From positions 62,001 through 126,000 of the forward strand of contig NZ_JAWKWO010000002.1 in the NCBI RefSeq assembly GCF_041397485.1: a stretch of DNA of 64,000 nt, read 5' to 3'. A program made the position numbers and the translations under genes. Positions 40,219 to 49,688 of the stretch are shown piece after piece. Each line of letters starts with the position of its first letter. Positions within the stretch are counted from its first letter, which is position 1. The notes under the pieces are model-generated. The model was not told the DNA's origin and did no database searches. It saw nothing but the letters and a program-made list of their open reading frames with translations. This DNA comes from Zhengella sp020637775. Lineage in GTDB: Bacteria > Pseudomonadota > Alphaproteobacteria > Rhizobiales > Rhizobiaceae.

Positions 40219-41859
40219 ATGAACAAGACAGCAGAGGCTTCCGGCGAGGATCGGGACCTGAAGGGAAGAATGGCGTTCCTGGATATCGACGATGCGACGT
40301 GCCGCGATCTGGTGCGCATCCGTCCGCTCCTGGAGCGCGAGATTCCGCGCGGTCTCGACCGCTTCTATGAAAAGGTCAAGGCAACGCCGCAAACCGCCGC
40401 CTTCTTTTCGGGCGCCACGCAGATGGACCGGGCAAAGCGCTCCCAGGTCTCCCACTGGAATGCCATTGCACAGGGCCGTTTCGATGAGCGCTATGCCGAG
40501 CAGGTCAACCGGATCGGCACGGTCCATGCCGATATCGGCCTGCGCCCGCGCTGGTATATCGGTGGCTATGCCATGCTGACGGATCAGTTGATCCATGCCC
40601 TTGTCCAGGACTTCTGGCCGAAATCCGGCCTGTTGTCCCGCTCCAGGGGCGACCCGGAGGAACTGGCAAACGTCCTGTCCAGTCTCATGCGCGCCATTTT
40701 CCTCGACATGGACCTCTCGCTCACCGTCTATATCGACAAGGCGGAACATGCCAGGCAGGCTGCCCAGCAGCAGGCGATCGCAAGCGAACGCGACATGGTC
40801 CGCGCCCGCTTTGGCAGCGTGATCGAGCGGCTGGCCGAGAAGGAACTGAACTGCCGCATTGAAGGCGACATTCCGGAAGCCTATTCGCAATTGCGGGAAA
40901 ATTTCAACGATGCCATCCGCGCCATTGGTCAGGCGGTGCGCGAGATCGGCGCCTCCACCGACCTGATCGATTCGGGGTCCGGCGAGATCAGCATCGCCGC
41001 CGACGACCTTTCCCGCCGCGCCGAACAGCACGCCGCTTCGGTGGAGGAGGCAGCTGCCACGCTGGCCACGATCACCGATGCGGTGCGCTCCATGGCTTCA
41101 CGGGCCGAGGCGTCCGGCCGGATGGTCGACAATGCGCGCGATCATGGCGAACGCTCGCAGGACGTGGTCCGCGACGCCGTGGCTGCCATGGGACGCATCG
41201 ACCAGTCCTCCAGCGAGATCTCCAAGATCATCGGCGTGATCGACGAGATCGCCTTCCAGACCAACCTTCTGGCGCTCAATGCCGGCGTCGAGGCCGCGCG
41301 CGCCGGAGAGGCGGGGAAGGGCTTCTGCGTCGTGGCCCAGGAAGTGCGCGAGCTGGCCCAGCGTTCCGCACGCGCCGCCAAGGAGATCAAGTCCCTCATC
41401 AACACCTCGGTAAGCGAGGTGAAGAACGGGGTCTCGCTGGTCAGCAAGACGGGCACGACGCTGGGCGAGATCGTGTCCCAGGTGCATGAGGTGGCCAGCA
41501 ACATGGAGGCCATCATCACTGAATCGCGGGATCAGGCCATGCGTCTGGAAGAGGTCAACGGCACGATTTCGGTCATCGACCAGGGCACCCAGCAGAATGC
41601 CGCCATGGCGGAGGAGCTGACTGCCGCCAGCCTTTCCCTGCGCGGCGAGATCACGCGGATCAACGGCATGCTCAAGTCGTTTCACCTGGGCGCCTGCGGG
41701 CAGGGTGGCGCAAGGCCGGATTCGGATCGCCGGCAGGTGCCGGACGCGCCACGTCACAGACCGGCACAGGCGTCGCCGGCGCGGCTCCAGGTTGTCGCGC
41801 GCGCCCGTCCCGCCGCGGCGGCGGCGCAGACCCTGGACGAGGACTGGACGGAATTCTGA
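40219..41859 (+). CDS. Globin-coupled chemotaxis receptor (HemAT/protoglobin type)
   Basis: The 546-residue soluble protein begins with a protoglobin domain (about residues 20-180) with the proximal His103 in RIGTVHADIGLRPRWYIGGY, then helical linkers and an MCP domain (IGVIDEIAFQTNLLALNAGVEAARAGEAGKGF). It senses oxygen or another haem ligand and drives aerotaxis. The C-terminal 60 residues are Ala/Arg/Pro-rich. The PAS-type receptor is next to it. Confidence 0.92.
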   Translation: MNKTAEASGEDRDLKGRMAFLDIDDATCRDLVRIRPLLEREIPRGLDRFYEKVKATPQTAAFFSGATQMDRAKRSQVSHWNAIAQGRFDERYAEQVNRIGTVHADIGLRPRWYIGGYAMLTDQLIHALVQDFWPKSGLLSRSRGDPEELANVLSSLMRAIFLDMDLSLTVYIDKAEHARQAAQQQAIASERDMVRARFGSVIERLAEKELNCRIEGDIPEAYSQLRENFNDAIRAIGQAVREIGASTDLIDSGSGEISIAADDLSRRAEQHAASVEEAAATLATITDAVRSMASRAEASGRMVDNARDHGERSQDVVRDAVAAMGRIDQSSSEISKIIGVIDEIAFQTNLLALNAGVEAARAGEAGKGFCVVAQEVRELAQRSARAAKEIKSLINTSVSEVKNGVSLVSKTGTTLGEIVSQVHEVASNMEAIITESRDQAMRLEEVNGTISVIDQGTQQNAAMAEELTAASLSLRGEITRINGMLKSFHLGACGQGGARPDSDRRQVPDAPRHRPAQASPARLQVVARARPAAAAAQTLDEDWTEF

Positions 41860-41947
41860 TCCGCAGCGAAGCAACCATGTCCTGGCCGTTCCGGGCAGGG
41901 CATGGACGCGACCGGGCGCATTGCCTAACCTGTAGCGGCTATGTGCA

Positions 41948-43228
41948 ATGCCGCCGGGACCCGATGCCTTGGACAATCCGAAAGCTTTCCTGACCTCCCT
42001 GTTCGACGCGGCCGTGGCTGCGGCCGATCCGCATGTCATCGTGCCGCGCAATCTTCCGGCGCCGCCGAAAGGCCGCACGGCCGTCGTGGGCGCCGGAAAG
42101 GGCGCGGCCCAGCTTGCCGCCGCGTTCGAATCCGTCTGGGATGGCCCGCTCTCCGGCGCTGTGGTGACGCGCTACGGCTATGCCGTGCCGTGCGAACGGA
42201 TCGATGTTCTCGAAGCCGCTCATCCCGTACCGGATCAAGCGGGGCTGGAAGCCTCTGCCCGGCTGATGCGCGAGGTGGAGGCGCTCGGCGAGGACGATCT
42301 CGTCGTCGCGCTGATCTGCGGCGGCGGTTCGGCCCTTTTGCCCGCTCCGCCAGAGGGCTTCGCGCTTGAAGACGAGGTTGCACTCAACCGCGCCCTGCTT
42401 GCCTGTGGGGCGCCGATCGCCGCCATGAACACGCTGCGCAAGCATTTCTCGCGCATCAAGGGCGGGCGGCTGGCATTGGCGGCCGCTCCGGCCCGGGTCG
42501 TCTCGTTGATCGTTTCCGACATACCCGGCGACGATCCGGCGCAGGTCGCCTCCGGGCCGACGGTTCCCGACCGCAGCGGCCGTGAAGAGGCGCAGCGTGT
42601 CATTGCCCGCTATCGCCTCGAACTGCCGGAAGCCGTGAAACGGTTCGTGGCAAGCGAGGCCGCGGCCTGTCCGGACCCGGGCGATTCGCGTTTCCGCCGC
42701 AACGCGGTCTCCATCATCGCTTCCGCCCGCGTTTCGCTGGAGGCTGCGGCGGAACGGGCGCGGGAAATGGGCTTCGACGCGGTCATTCTGTCTGACGCGG
42801 TCGAGGGGGAAGCGCGCGAGGCGGGTCTTTTCCACGCCGCCCTTGCCCGCGAGGTCGCGCTGCGCAACCGGCCATTCGAGAAGCCGGTCATCATCCTGTC
42901 GGGCGGCGAGACCACGGTGACGCTGCGCGGCGATGGCAAGGGCGGACGCAACAGCGAGTTCCTGCTGTCATTCGCGCAAGGGATCGAAGGCGTGGAGGGC
43001 ATTTATGCCCTGGCCGCCGATACGGACGGCATCGACGGGTCCGAGGACAATGCCGGCGCCTTCTGTTCCGGCGCGTCGGTGACGCGGCTGCGCGATCTCG
43101 GCCATGACCCGCAGGCCATGCTGGACGCAAACGATGCCTGGTCGGCTTTCCACGCTCTGGACGATCTGTTCGTTCCGGGTCCGACCGGCACGAATGTCAA
43201 TGACTTGCGCGCCATCCTGGTGATCTGA
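41948..43228 (+). CDS. Glycerate 2-kinase (DUF4147/MOFRL, GckA/TtuD type)
   Basis: The 426-residue protein has the DUF4147 N-terminal domain (VVGAGKGAAQLA, LICGGGSALLPAP, MNTLRKHFSRIKGGRLA) and the C-terminal MOFRL domain (LSGGETTVTLRGDGKGGRN, AADTDGIDGSEDNAGA). It phosphorylates D-glycerate to 2-phosphoglycerate in glyoxylate or tartrate use. Convergent with the gluconokinase gene. Confidence 0.9.
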   Translation: MPPGPDALDNPKAFLTSLFDAAVAAADPHVIVPRNLPAPPKGRTAVVGAGKGAAQLAAAFESVWDGPLSGAVVTRYGYAVPCERIDVLEAAHPVPDQAGLEASARLMREVEALGEDDLVVALICGGGSALLPAPPEGFALEDEVALNRALLACGAPIAAMNTLRKHFSRIKGGRLALAAAPARVVSLIVSDIPGDDPAQVASGPTVPDRSGREEAQRVIARYRLELPEAVKRFVASEAAACPDPGDSRFRRNAVSIIASARVSLEAAAERAREMGFDAVILSDAVEGEAREAGLFHAALAREVALRNRPFEKPVIILSGGETTVTLRGDGKGGRNSEFLLSFAQGIEGVEGIYALAADTDGIDGSEDNAGAFCSGASVTRLRDLGHDPQAMLDANDAWSAFHALDDLFVPGPTGTNVNDLRAILVI

Positions 43229-43249
43229 CCGCACGGCGCGGCACTTGCC

Positions 43250-43777
43250 TCAAGCCGCCGAGCCCGATGGCGCCTGGCTGCCCGAAAGCTGCGCAGCCAG
43301 TCCCTCGATCAGTGTTTCGACCGGCACGGCGATGTCGACCGTGATCGCCTGCTCGTCCGCTTGCGGCGGTTCCAGCGTGGCGAACTGGCTGTCGAGCAAC
43401 GATTCGGGCATGAAATGGCCTTGCCGCGCCCGCATCCGTTCGCCGATCAGCGCCCGGCTTCCCGAAAGGTGAATGAAGGTCGTGTCGGCTCCGGCGAGCG
43501 CCCGGATCCTGTCGCGATAGGCTTTTCGCAGCGCCGAACAGCCGATGATGCATCCGCCCGCGTCCGCGCGATCGCGCAGTGCCGCGCCGACGGCATCGAG
43601 CCACGGCCAGCGGTCGTCATCGCTCAGGGGAATGCCGCGCGACATCTTTTCGATATTCGATGCCGGATGAAGGCTGTCGCCATCCAGATAGGCAAGGCCG
43701 GTTGCCGCCGCCAGCATTTCGCCCACCGTCGTCTTGCCACTGCCGGCAACGCCCATGATGACGATCTTCTTGTTCAT
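43250..43777 (-). CDS. gntK: Gluconokinase
   Basis: The 175-residue protein matches GntK/IdnK: P-loop MGVAGSGKTT, DGDSLHP, SRGIPLSDDDRWPWL, SALRKAYRD and GHFMPESLLDSQFATLEP. It makes 6-phosphogluconate from gluconate. ATG 43777 is chosen over 43876 since family members start MNKKIVIMG. The divergent gene is gnd, which uses its product. Confidence 0.93.
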   Translation of the reverse strand: MNKKIVIMGVAGSGKTTVGEMLAAATGLAYLDGDSLHPASNIEKMSRGIPLSDDDRWPWLDAVGAALRDRADAGGCIIGCSALRKAYRDRIRALAGADTTFIHLSGSRALIGERMRARQGHFMPESLLDSQFATLEPPQADEQAITVDIAVPVETLIEGLAAQLSGSQAPSGSAA

Positions 43778-44051
43778 ATGCCGAAGGTTCTCTCGGAAAA
43801 GGGCGAAGAAGGCAGGTCCGGCACGGTCCACAATCATGCCGCCCGGTTTACCCGGCCGATCCGGCCTGTATATCAACGGTCATCTAGCGGCTTGCCATGG
43901 TAGCGTCAATTCAGGCGACCGGCAAAGGCCGTGGCCCGGTGCAGGGCGAACCGGACATTCCGTCGGGCCGGATATGGTGCTATCAGGCCAGTCAATTCCT
44001 GGCCGCGCAAGGACGCGGAGCGGCAGCAACCGAAAGGCAAGAACCCCCGCC

Positions 44052-45476
44052 ATGAACGAAAACGCAGACATCGGCCTGATCGGCCTTGGAACAATGGGTG
44101 CCGCGCTGGCGCTCAACATCGCTGAAAAGGGCTCCAGCATCGCCGTCTTCAACCGGACCGCTGCCCGCACCGATGCGTTCATGGCCGCCGCTGGCGGTCT
44201 TGCGCCCCGTATCGTCCCGTCCCGCGACCTGTCCGCCTTTGTCGCCTCCATCGCACGCCCGCGCAGGATCATCCTCATGGTGCCTGCGGGCGAAGCCGTC
44301 GATGAGCAGATCGGCGCGCTGGAACCCTTGCTCGACGAGGGTGACATCATCATTGATTGCGGCAATGCGAACTTTGCCGACACCAATCGCCGCGCAGCAC
44401 TGGCACAAGGCAAGCCCTGGCGTTTTCTCGGAATCGGGGTCTCGGGCGGCGAGGAGGGCGCACGCCATGGGCCGTCGATGATGGCAGGTGGCGAACGGGA
44501 CGTCTGGGACGCGGTCAGCGGCATCTTCCTCGGCATTGCCGCGCGCCATACCGACGGCACGCCCTGTGCCGGGTGGATGGGTGAAGGCGGCGCCGGCCAT
44601 TTCGTCAAGATGGTACACAACGGCATCGAATATGCCGACATGCAGATGATCGCCGAGATCTACGGCCTGCTGCGTGACGGCTACGGGTGGAACGCAAAAC
44701 AGGTGGCCGACCTGTTTGCCCGGTGGAACGAGGGCCCGCTGAAATCCTATCTCGTCGAGATCACGTCCCACGTCGCCCGCGCCCGCGATGCCGAATCCGG
44801 ATTGCCGCTGCTGGACGTCATCGTCGATCAGGCCGGCCAGAAAGGCACAGGGCGATGGACCGTGATCGAGGCCCAGCATCTCGGCACACCGGTTCCCGTG
44901 ATCGAGGCGGCTGTGGCGGCGCGCAACATGTCGGCGGCGGCCGGCTTGCGCGTGGCGGGCGAAAGCCGCTTCGGACCCGCCGCGCGCCGTCTTGAAGGCG
45001 CGGCCGACACGGCGCAACTGGAAAGGGCGCTGATCGCCGGCAAGATCCTGTGCTACGCGCAGGGCTTCGCGATGCTGCAGCGCGCGGCGGCAGACTATGG
45101 CTGGCCGCTGCCGATGGCCGACATCGCCCGCGTCTGGCGCGCCGGGTGCATCATTCGGTCCGCCATGCTCGATGACATGGCGGCAGCCCTTGAGGAAAAG
45201 CCGGAAAACCTGGTCTTCGCCGCCCGTTTCGCCGAATATCTCGCGGGCACGGCGGACAGCCTGCGCGCCGTGGTCGGCGCAGCGCTGGCCAACGGGCACC
45301 CCGTGCCAAGCCTGTGCGCCGGCCTTGCCTGGTTCGACCAGTTGCGCCAGTCGCGCTCGACCGCCAACCTGATCCAGGGGCAGCGGGACTATTTCGGCCG
45401 CCACGGCTTCCAGCTTGCCGGCTGCGACGGTGTGCGCCACGGACCGTGGGCGGACGCCGGGGACGCCGGGAACTGA
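44052..45476 (+). CDS. gnd: 6-phosphogluconate dehydrogenase (decarboxylating)
   Basis: The 474-residue protein has the NADP motif IGLIGLGTMGAALALNIAEKG, GISGGEEGARxGPSMM-type binding loop (GVSGGEEGARHGPSMMAG), catalytic KMVHNGIEYADMQ and the C-terminal substrate tail. It converts 6-phosphogluconate to ribulose 5-phosphate. It is divergent from gntK, giving gluconate breakdown through the oxidative pentose phosphate route. The stop lies 40 bases before the LysR gene. Confidence 0.92.
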   Translation: MNENADIGLIGLGTMGAALALNIAEKGSSIAVFNRTAARTDAFMAAAGGLAPRIVPSRDLSAFVASIARPRRIILMVPAGEAVDEQIGALEPLLDEGDIIIDCGNANFADTNRRAALAQGKPWRFLGIGVSGGEEGARHGPSMMAGGERDVWDAVSGIFLGIAARHTDGTPCAGWMGEGGAGHFVKMVHNGIEYADMQMIAEIYGLLRDGYGWNAKQVADLFARWNEGPLKSYLVEITSHVARARDAESGLPLLDVIVDQAGQKGTGRWTVIEAQHLGTPVPVIEAAVAARNMSAAAGLRVAGESRFGPAARRLEGAADTAQLERALIAGKILCYAQGFAMLQRAAADYGWPLPMADIARVWRAGCIIRSAMLDDMAAALEEKPENLVFAARFAEYLAGTADSLRAVVGAALANGHPVPSLCAGLAWFDQLRQSRSTANLIQGQRDYFGRHGFQLAGCDGVRHGPWADAGDAGN

Positions 45477-45516
45477 GGCGTCCGGCGGGGGAACGGGCAG
45501 GAGGGGGATCGGCACC

Positions 45517-46395
45517 ATGATCGACAAGCTCGAATTGTTCATGATCCTCGCCCGCGAGCGCCATTTCGGCCGCGCGGCCGAGGCGGCCAACATTTCCCAG
45601 CCCACGCTTTCCTCGGCCATCAAGCAACTGGAGAGCCAGCTTGGCGTGCCCCTGGTCAAGCGCGGCGCCCGGTATCAGAGCCTGACGCCGGAAGGCGAGC
45701 GGGTGCTGGAATGGGCGCGCCGCATCGTGGCCGATTGCCGCGCCATGAGCGAGGAGATGCGCGCGGCCCGCACGGGCATATCCGGGCGCATCCGCCTTGC
45801 CGTCATCCCCACGGCGCTGGCCACCGTTGCAGAGTTGACGACCCGTTTCAGCCAGGCTCATCCGGCGGTCAGCTTCACGGTCCTGTCGCGCACCTCGAAG
45901 GAAATCCTGCACCTGGTTGCCCATCTGGAGGCCGATGTCGGGATCACCTATCTGGAAAACGAGCCGCTGGGCGAGGTAACCTCGGTTCCGCTCTATGAGG
46001 AGCGCTACTGTTTCGTGACCGCCGATCCGGACATCCTGGCGGGCCGGGAGACGATGACCTGGGCCGAAACGGAGGGCTGTCAGCTTTGCCTGCTCACGCC
46101 TGACATGCAGAACCGGCGGATCGTCAACCGTTATCTTGCCATGGCCGGCGCCGAGGTGCGGGCCGTGCTGGAGACCGATTCGATCATCGCCCTTGTCGCC
46201 CACGTCGCTGCCGGCCCCTGGTCCGGAATCCTGCCTGAACGGATTGCCGCCATGTTCATGTCGCGCAACGGGATCCGCGCCATACCGCTTGTCAGCCCCG
46301 AAGGCGCCCAGATCGTCGGCGCTGTCGCGCCGCGCCATGAACTGCGTCCGCCGGCCATCGCCGCCTTCCTGCAGCATTTGGCGCGATGGCGTTGA
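45517..46395 (+). CDS. LysR family transcriptional regulator
   Basis: The 292-residue protein has an N-terminal LysR helix-turn-helix (RHFGRAAEAANISQPTLSSAIKQLE) and a periplasmic-binding effector domain (ISGRIRLAVIPTALATVAELTTRF; VGITYLENEPLGEV). AGGAGGGGG precedes ATG 45517. It lies upstream of ugpBAEC on the same strand. This could give the transporter control independent of phosphate, and it is downstream of gnd; which it regulates is not clear. Confidence 0.85.
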   Translation: MIDKLELFMILARERHFGRAAEAANISQPTLSSAIKQLESQLGVPLVKRGARYQSLTPEGERVLEWARRIVADCRAMSEEMRAARTGISGRIRLAVIPTALATVAELTTRFSQAHPAVSFTVLSRTSKEILHLVAHLEADVGITYLENEPLGEVTSVPLYEERYCFVTADPDILAGRETMTWAETEGCQLCLLTPDMQNRRIVNRYLAMAGAEVRAVLETDSIIALVAHVAAGPWSGILPERIAAMFMSRNGIRAIPLVSPEGAQIVGAVAPRHELRPPAIAAFLQHLARWR

Positions 46396-46550
46396 TTCCG
46401 GTCCGGATGCATGGCTATTCTTAGCCGGCGAGAAATGCTCGGTCGGGCTCGTTGATCAGCAGGCACTTTCATACGGCTGTAGCATTTGTCGCGCATGGGA
46501 GGCCGACCGCGCGAAGCGTGGCGAATGCACATCCGAAGGGAGACAACTTC

Positions 46551-47864
46551 ATGAAACGCACAGTCCTTGGCGCCGTGACCGCCGCCACTGTCATGATGTC
46601 GCCGGCCGCTGCGCTGGCTCAGACCGAAATCCAGTTCTGGCATGCCTTTACGGGCCGCCTCGGCGATCTGGTGGCCGAGCAGGTCGAGACCTTCAACAGC
46701 AGCCAGGACGATTACAAGGTCGTTGCCTCCCACAAGGGCAATTATTCCGAGACGCTGAATGCCGGTATCGCGGCGTTCCGCGCCGGAGAGCAGCCGCATA
46801 TCCTGATGGTCTTCGAGGTTGGAACGGCCACGATGATGGGTGCCAAGGGCGCCATCAAGCCGGTCTACGAGGTCATGGAGGAAGCCGGCGCCTCCTTCGA
46901 TCCCGACGCCTATATCGGGTCCGTCAAGGGCTATTACACCACCTCTGACGGCCAGATGCTGTCGCTGCCGTTCAATTCGTCGACCCCGGTTCTCTGGGTC
47001 AACAAGGACGCCCTGAAGGCTGCCGGAGTCGATCCGGACGTCGACCTGTCCACCTGGGAACAGGTCGGTGAAGTGCTCGACAAGGTGAAGGCATCCGGCT
47101 CCACCTGTCCGATGACGACTGCCTGGCAGAGCTGGATCCACCTGGAAAACCTCTCCGCCTATCACAACGTGCCCTTCGCCACGAAGGACAACGGTTTTGC
47201 CGGCCTCGACACCGAACTGGCCTTCAACGGCCCGCTCCAGGTCAAGCATATCCAGACGCTTGGCGACTGGGCCCGGGAAGGCAAGTTCATCTATGCCGGC
47301 CGCCGCAACGAGGGTGGCGCCAATTTCCGCGCCGGCGAATGCGCGCTCTTCACCGAAAGCTCGGCCGGTTATGCCGGCATCAAGTCGGAAGCCGAGTTCG
47401 ACTTCGCCGTCCGCCCGCTGCCCTATTGGGAAGGTGTGGAAGGTGCGCCGCAGAACACCATCATCGGCGGCGCCTCGCTCTGGGTTCTCGCCGGCCATGA
47501 AGCCGACGAATACAAGGGCGTTGCCGAGTTCCTGAACTTCCTGTCCTCGACCGACATCCAGGCCAAGTGGCACCAGGACACCGGCTACCTTCCGATCACC
47601 AAGGCCGCTGGCGAGAAGACCCGCGCCGACGGGTTCTACGACGCCAATCCGGGCACGGACATTGCCGTGATCCAGATGACGGCGAAGGAGCCGACGGCCA
47701 ATTCCAAGGGTCTGCGCCTTGGTTCCTTCGATCAGATCCGCGGCATCATCGACGAGGAACTGGAAGCCGTCTGGTCCGGCAACAAGACGGCCGAGGAAGC
47801 GCTGAACACCGCTGTCGAGCGCGGCAACCAGCTTCTGCGCCGCTTCGAGCAGGCCAACCGGTAA
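46551..47864 (+). CDS. ugpB: sn-Glycerol-3-phosphate ABC transporter, binding protein
   Basis: The 437-residue protein has a signal peptide (cleavage near ALAQT) and UgpB features: IQFWHAFTGRLGDLVAEQVETFN, YKGxYxETLNAGIAAFRAG-type segment (HKGNYSETLNAGIAAF), LPFNSSTPVLWVNKDAL and WLAGHxxxEYKG-type tail. It captures glycerol-3-phosphate or its diesters in the periplasm. ATG 46551 follows GAAGGGAGA. First gene of ugpBAEC. Confidence 0.9.
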   Translation: MKRTVLGAVTAATVMMSPAAALAQTEIQFWHAFTGRLGDLVAEQVETFNSSQDDYKVVASHKGNYSETLNAGIAAFRAGEQPHILMVFEVGTATMMGAKGAIKPVYEVMEEAGASFDPDAYIGSVKGYYTTSDGQMLSLPFNSSTPVLWVNKDALKAAGVDPDVDLSTWEQVGEVLDKVKASGSTCPMTTAWQSWIHLENLSAYHNVPFATKDNGFAGLDTELAFNGPLQVKHIQTLGDWAREGKFIYAGRRNEGGANFRAGECALFTESSAGYAGIKSEAEFDFAVRPLPYWEGVEGAPQNTIIGGASLWVLAGHEADEYKGVAEFLNFLSSTDIQAKWHQDTGYLPITKAAGEKTRADGFYDANPGTDIAVIQMTAKEPTANSKGLRLGSFDQIRGIIDEELEAVWSGNKTAEEALNTAVERGNQLLRRFEQANR

Positions 47865-47880
47865 TCCGGGCGACCAACAG

Positions 47881-47907
47881 GAACCGGCGGCAGACCGCCG
47901 CCGGTTC
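47881..47907 (+). terminator. Stem-loop between ugpB and ugpA
   Basis: GAACCGGCGGC and GCCGCCGGTTC form a perfect 11-bp stem with a five-base loop. No T-run follows, so it more likely protects the ugpB mRNA end or lowers downstream expression than fully ends transcription. Confidence 0.6.
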
Positions 47908-47933
47908 GCGCAACGGCAGGCAAGGGGCATTTC

Positions 47934-48815
47934 ATGGAAAAGCGGGTCTGGTTCAGGGGCTGGCTGTTGCCGCTGGCACTGGTTTTTCCCCAGGCGCTGA
48001 TTTCGGCCGTCTTCTTCTTCTATCCCGCCGGCCAGGCCATCTGGCAGTCCCTGTTCATCCCCGATCCCTTCGGCCTGTCGTCGCAATTTGTCGGCCTGGG
48101 CAATTTCGAATTCCTCCTGTCGGACCCCTATTACCGGTCTTCCTTCGTCACCACGGCAATCTTTTCCACCCTGGTCACGCTCGTTTCCATGGTTCCGGCC
48201 CTGTTTCTCGCCGTGCTGGCCGACCGGCTGGTGAAGGGCGCCGGCACCTACCGGACGCTTCTGATCTGGCCCTATGCCGTCGCGCCGGCTGTCGCGGGCG
48301 TGCTGTGGCTGTTCATGTTCAACACCCGCGTCGGCGTCGTCTCCTGGTATCTGGGGCAATTGGGCTATGACTGGAATCATGTTCTCAATCCCAACGAGGC
48401 CATGGGCCTTGTCGTGGTCGCCTCCGCCTGGGGCCGCATCAGCTACAATTTCCTGTTCTTCTTTGCAGCGCTTCAGGCGGTGCCGCGTTCATTGATCGAG
48501 GCGGCGGCCATTGATGGCGCGCGCTTCTGGCGCCGTTTCTTCACCATCGTCCTGCCCATGCTCTCCCCGACCACCTTCTTCCTGCTGGTCGTCAATATCG
48601 TCTATGCCTTCTTCGAGACCTTCGGCGTCATTCACACGATTACCGCCGGCGGCCCGCAGCAGGCCACGACGATCCTTGTCTACAAGGTCTATGCCGACGG
48701 TTTCGTCGGCCAGGACCTGGGCTCGTCGGCGGCCCAGTCGGTCATTCTCCTGCTTGTCGTCGGCGCCTTGACCGTCATCCAGTTCCGTTTCATCGAGCGC
48801 AGGGTTCACTACTGA
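47934..48815 (+). CDS. ugpA: sn-Glycerol-3-phosphate ABC transporter, permease
   Basis: The 293-residue protein has six membrane helices and the MalF/UgpA-type EAA motif EAAAIDGARFWRRFFTIVLPML facing the ATPase. It forms the membrane channel with UgpE. It lies 69 bases after ugpB and one base before ugpE. Confidence 0.88.
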   Translation: MEKRVWFRGWLLPLALVFPQALISAVFFFYPAGQAIWQSLFIPDPFGLSSQFVGLGNFEFLLSDPYYRSSFVTTAIFSTLVTLVSMVPALFLAVLADRLVKGAGTYRTLLIWPYAVAPAVAGVLWLFMFNTRVGVVSWYLGQLGYDWNHVLNPNEAMGLVVVASAWGRISYNFLFFFAALQAVPRSLIEAAAIDGARFWRRFFTIVLPMLSPTTFFLLVVNIVYAFFETFGVIHTITAGGPQQATTILVYKVYADGFVGQDLGSSAAQSVILLLVVGALTVIQFRFIERRVHY

Positions 48816-48816
48816 C

Positions 48817-49686
48817 ATGGCGACGCCTTCCAGCAACGATACCGGCGGCATGGTGGAACGGCGCGGTCACGGCCTCTGGCTGAGCCATGCGCTGATGATC
48901 CTTGGCATCCTCATTGTCTTCTTCCCCATCTGGCTTGCCTTCGTGGCGTCCACCGTCACCCAGCCGGAAATCGTCCGGCCGCCCATGCCGGTCCTGCCCG
49001 GCGGCCATTTCTGGGAGAACTACAGCCGCGCCTTGTTTTCCGGTGTCAACGTGCCGGTGGCCACCATGATGCTCAATTCGCTGGTCATGGCGGTGGGCAT
49101 CGCGGTCGGCAAGATCATCATCTCGCTGCTTTCGGCCTTCGCCATCGTCTATTTCCGCTTTCCTTTCCGCGGCGCCTTCTTCTGGATGATCTTCATCACG
49201 CTGATGCTGCCCGTCGAGGTGCGCATCGTGCCCACCTATGAGGTAATTGCCGGCTTCGGCATGCTCAATTCCTATTCGGGCCTGATCTTCCCGCTCATCG
49301 CCTCGGCCACGGCAACCTTCCTGTTCCGCCAGTTCTTCCTCACCATTCCCGACGAACTGGCCGAGGCGGCGCGCGTCGACGGAGCCCGGCCGATGCGGTT
49401 CTTCATCGATATCGTCGTGCCGATGAGCCGCACGAACATTGCCGCGCTTTTCGTCATCCTCTTCATCTACGGCTGGAACCAGTATCTCTGGCCGCTGCTC
49501 ATCACCACCGATCCGTCGATGAACACCATCGTCATGGGCATCAGGCAGATGTTCCCGTCCGGCGATGACACGGCCGACTGGCCGGTGATCATGGCAACGT
49601 CGATCCTCGCCATGGTTCCGCCGGTCGTCGTCGTGGTGTCGATGCAGAAACTGTTCATCCGCGGCCTTGTCGAAAGCGAGAAGTGA
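48817..49686 (+). CDS. ugpE: sn-Glycerol-3-phosphate ABC transporter, permease
   Basis: The 289-residue six-helix protein has the EAA loop EAARVDGARPMRFFIDIVVPMS and MLPVEVRIVPTYEVIAGFG. It pairs with UgpA. Its stop overlaps or abuts the ugpC start region. Confidence 0.88.
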   Translation: MATPSSNDTGGMVERRGHGLWLSHALMILGILIVFFPIWLAFVASTVTQPEIVRPPMPVLPGGHFWENYSRALFSGVNVPVATMMLNSLVMAVGIAVGKIIISLLSAFAIVYFRFPFRGAFFWMIFITLMLPVEVRIVPTYEVIAGFGMLNSYSGLIFPLIASATATFLFRQFFLTIPDELAEAARVDGARPMRFFIDIVVPMSRTNIAALFVILFIYGWNQYLWPLLITTDPSMNTIVMGIRQMFPSGDDTADWPVIMATSILAMVPPVVVVVSMQKLFIRGLVESEK

Positions 49687-49688
49687 CG

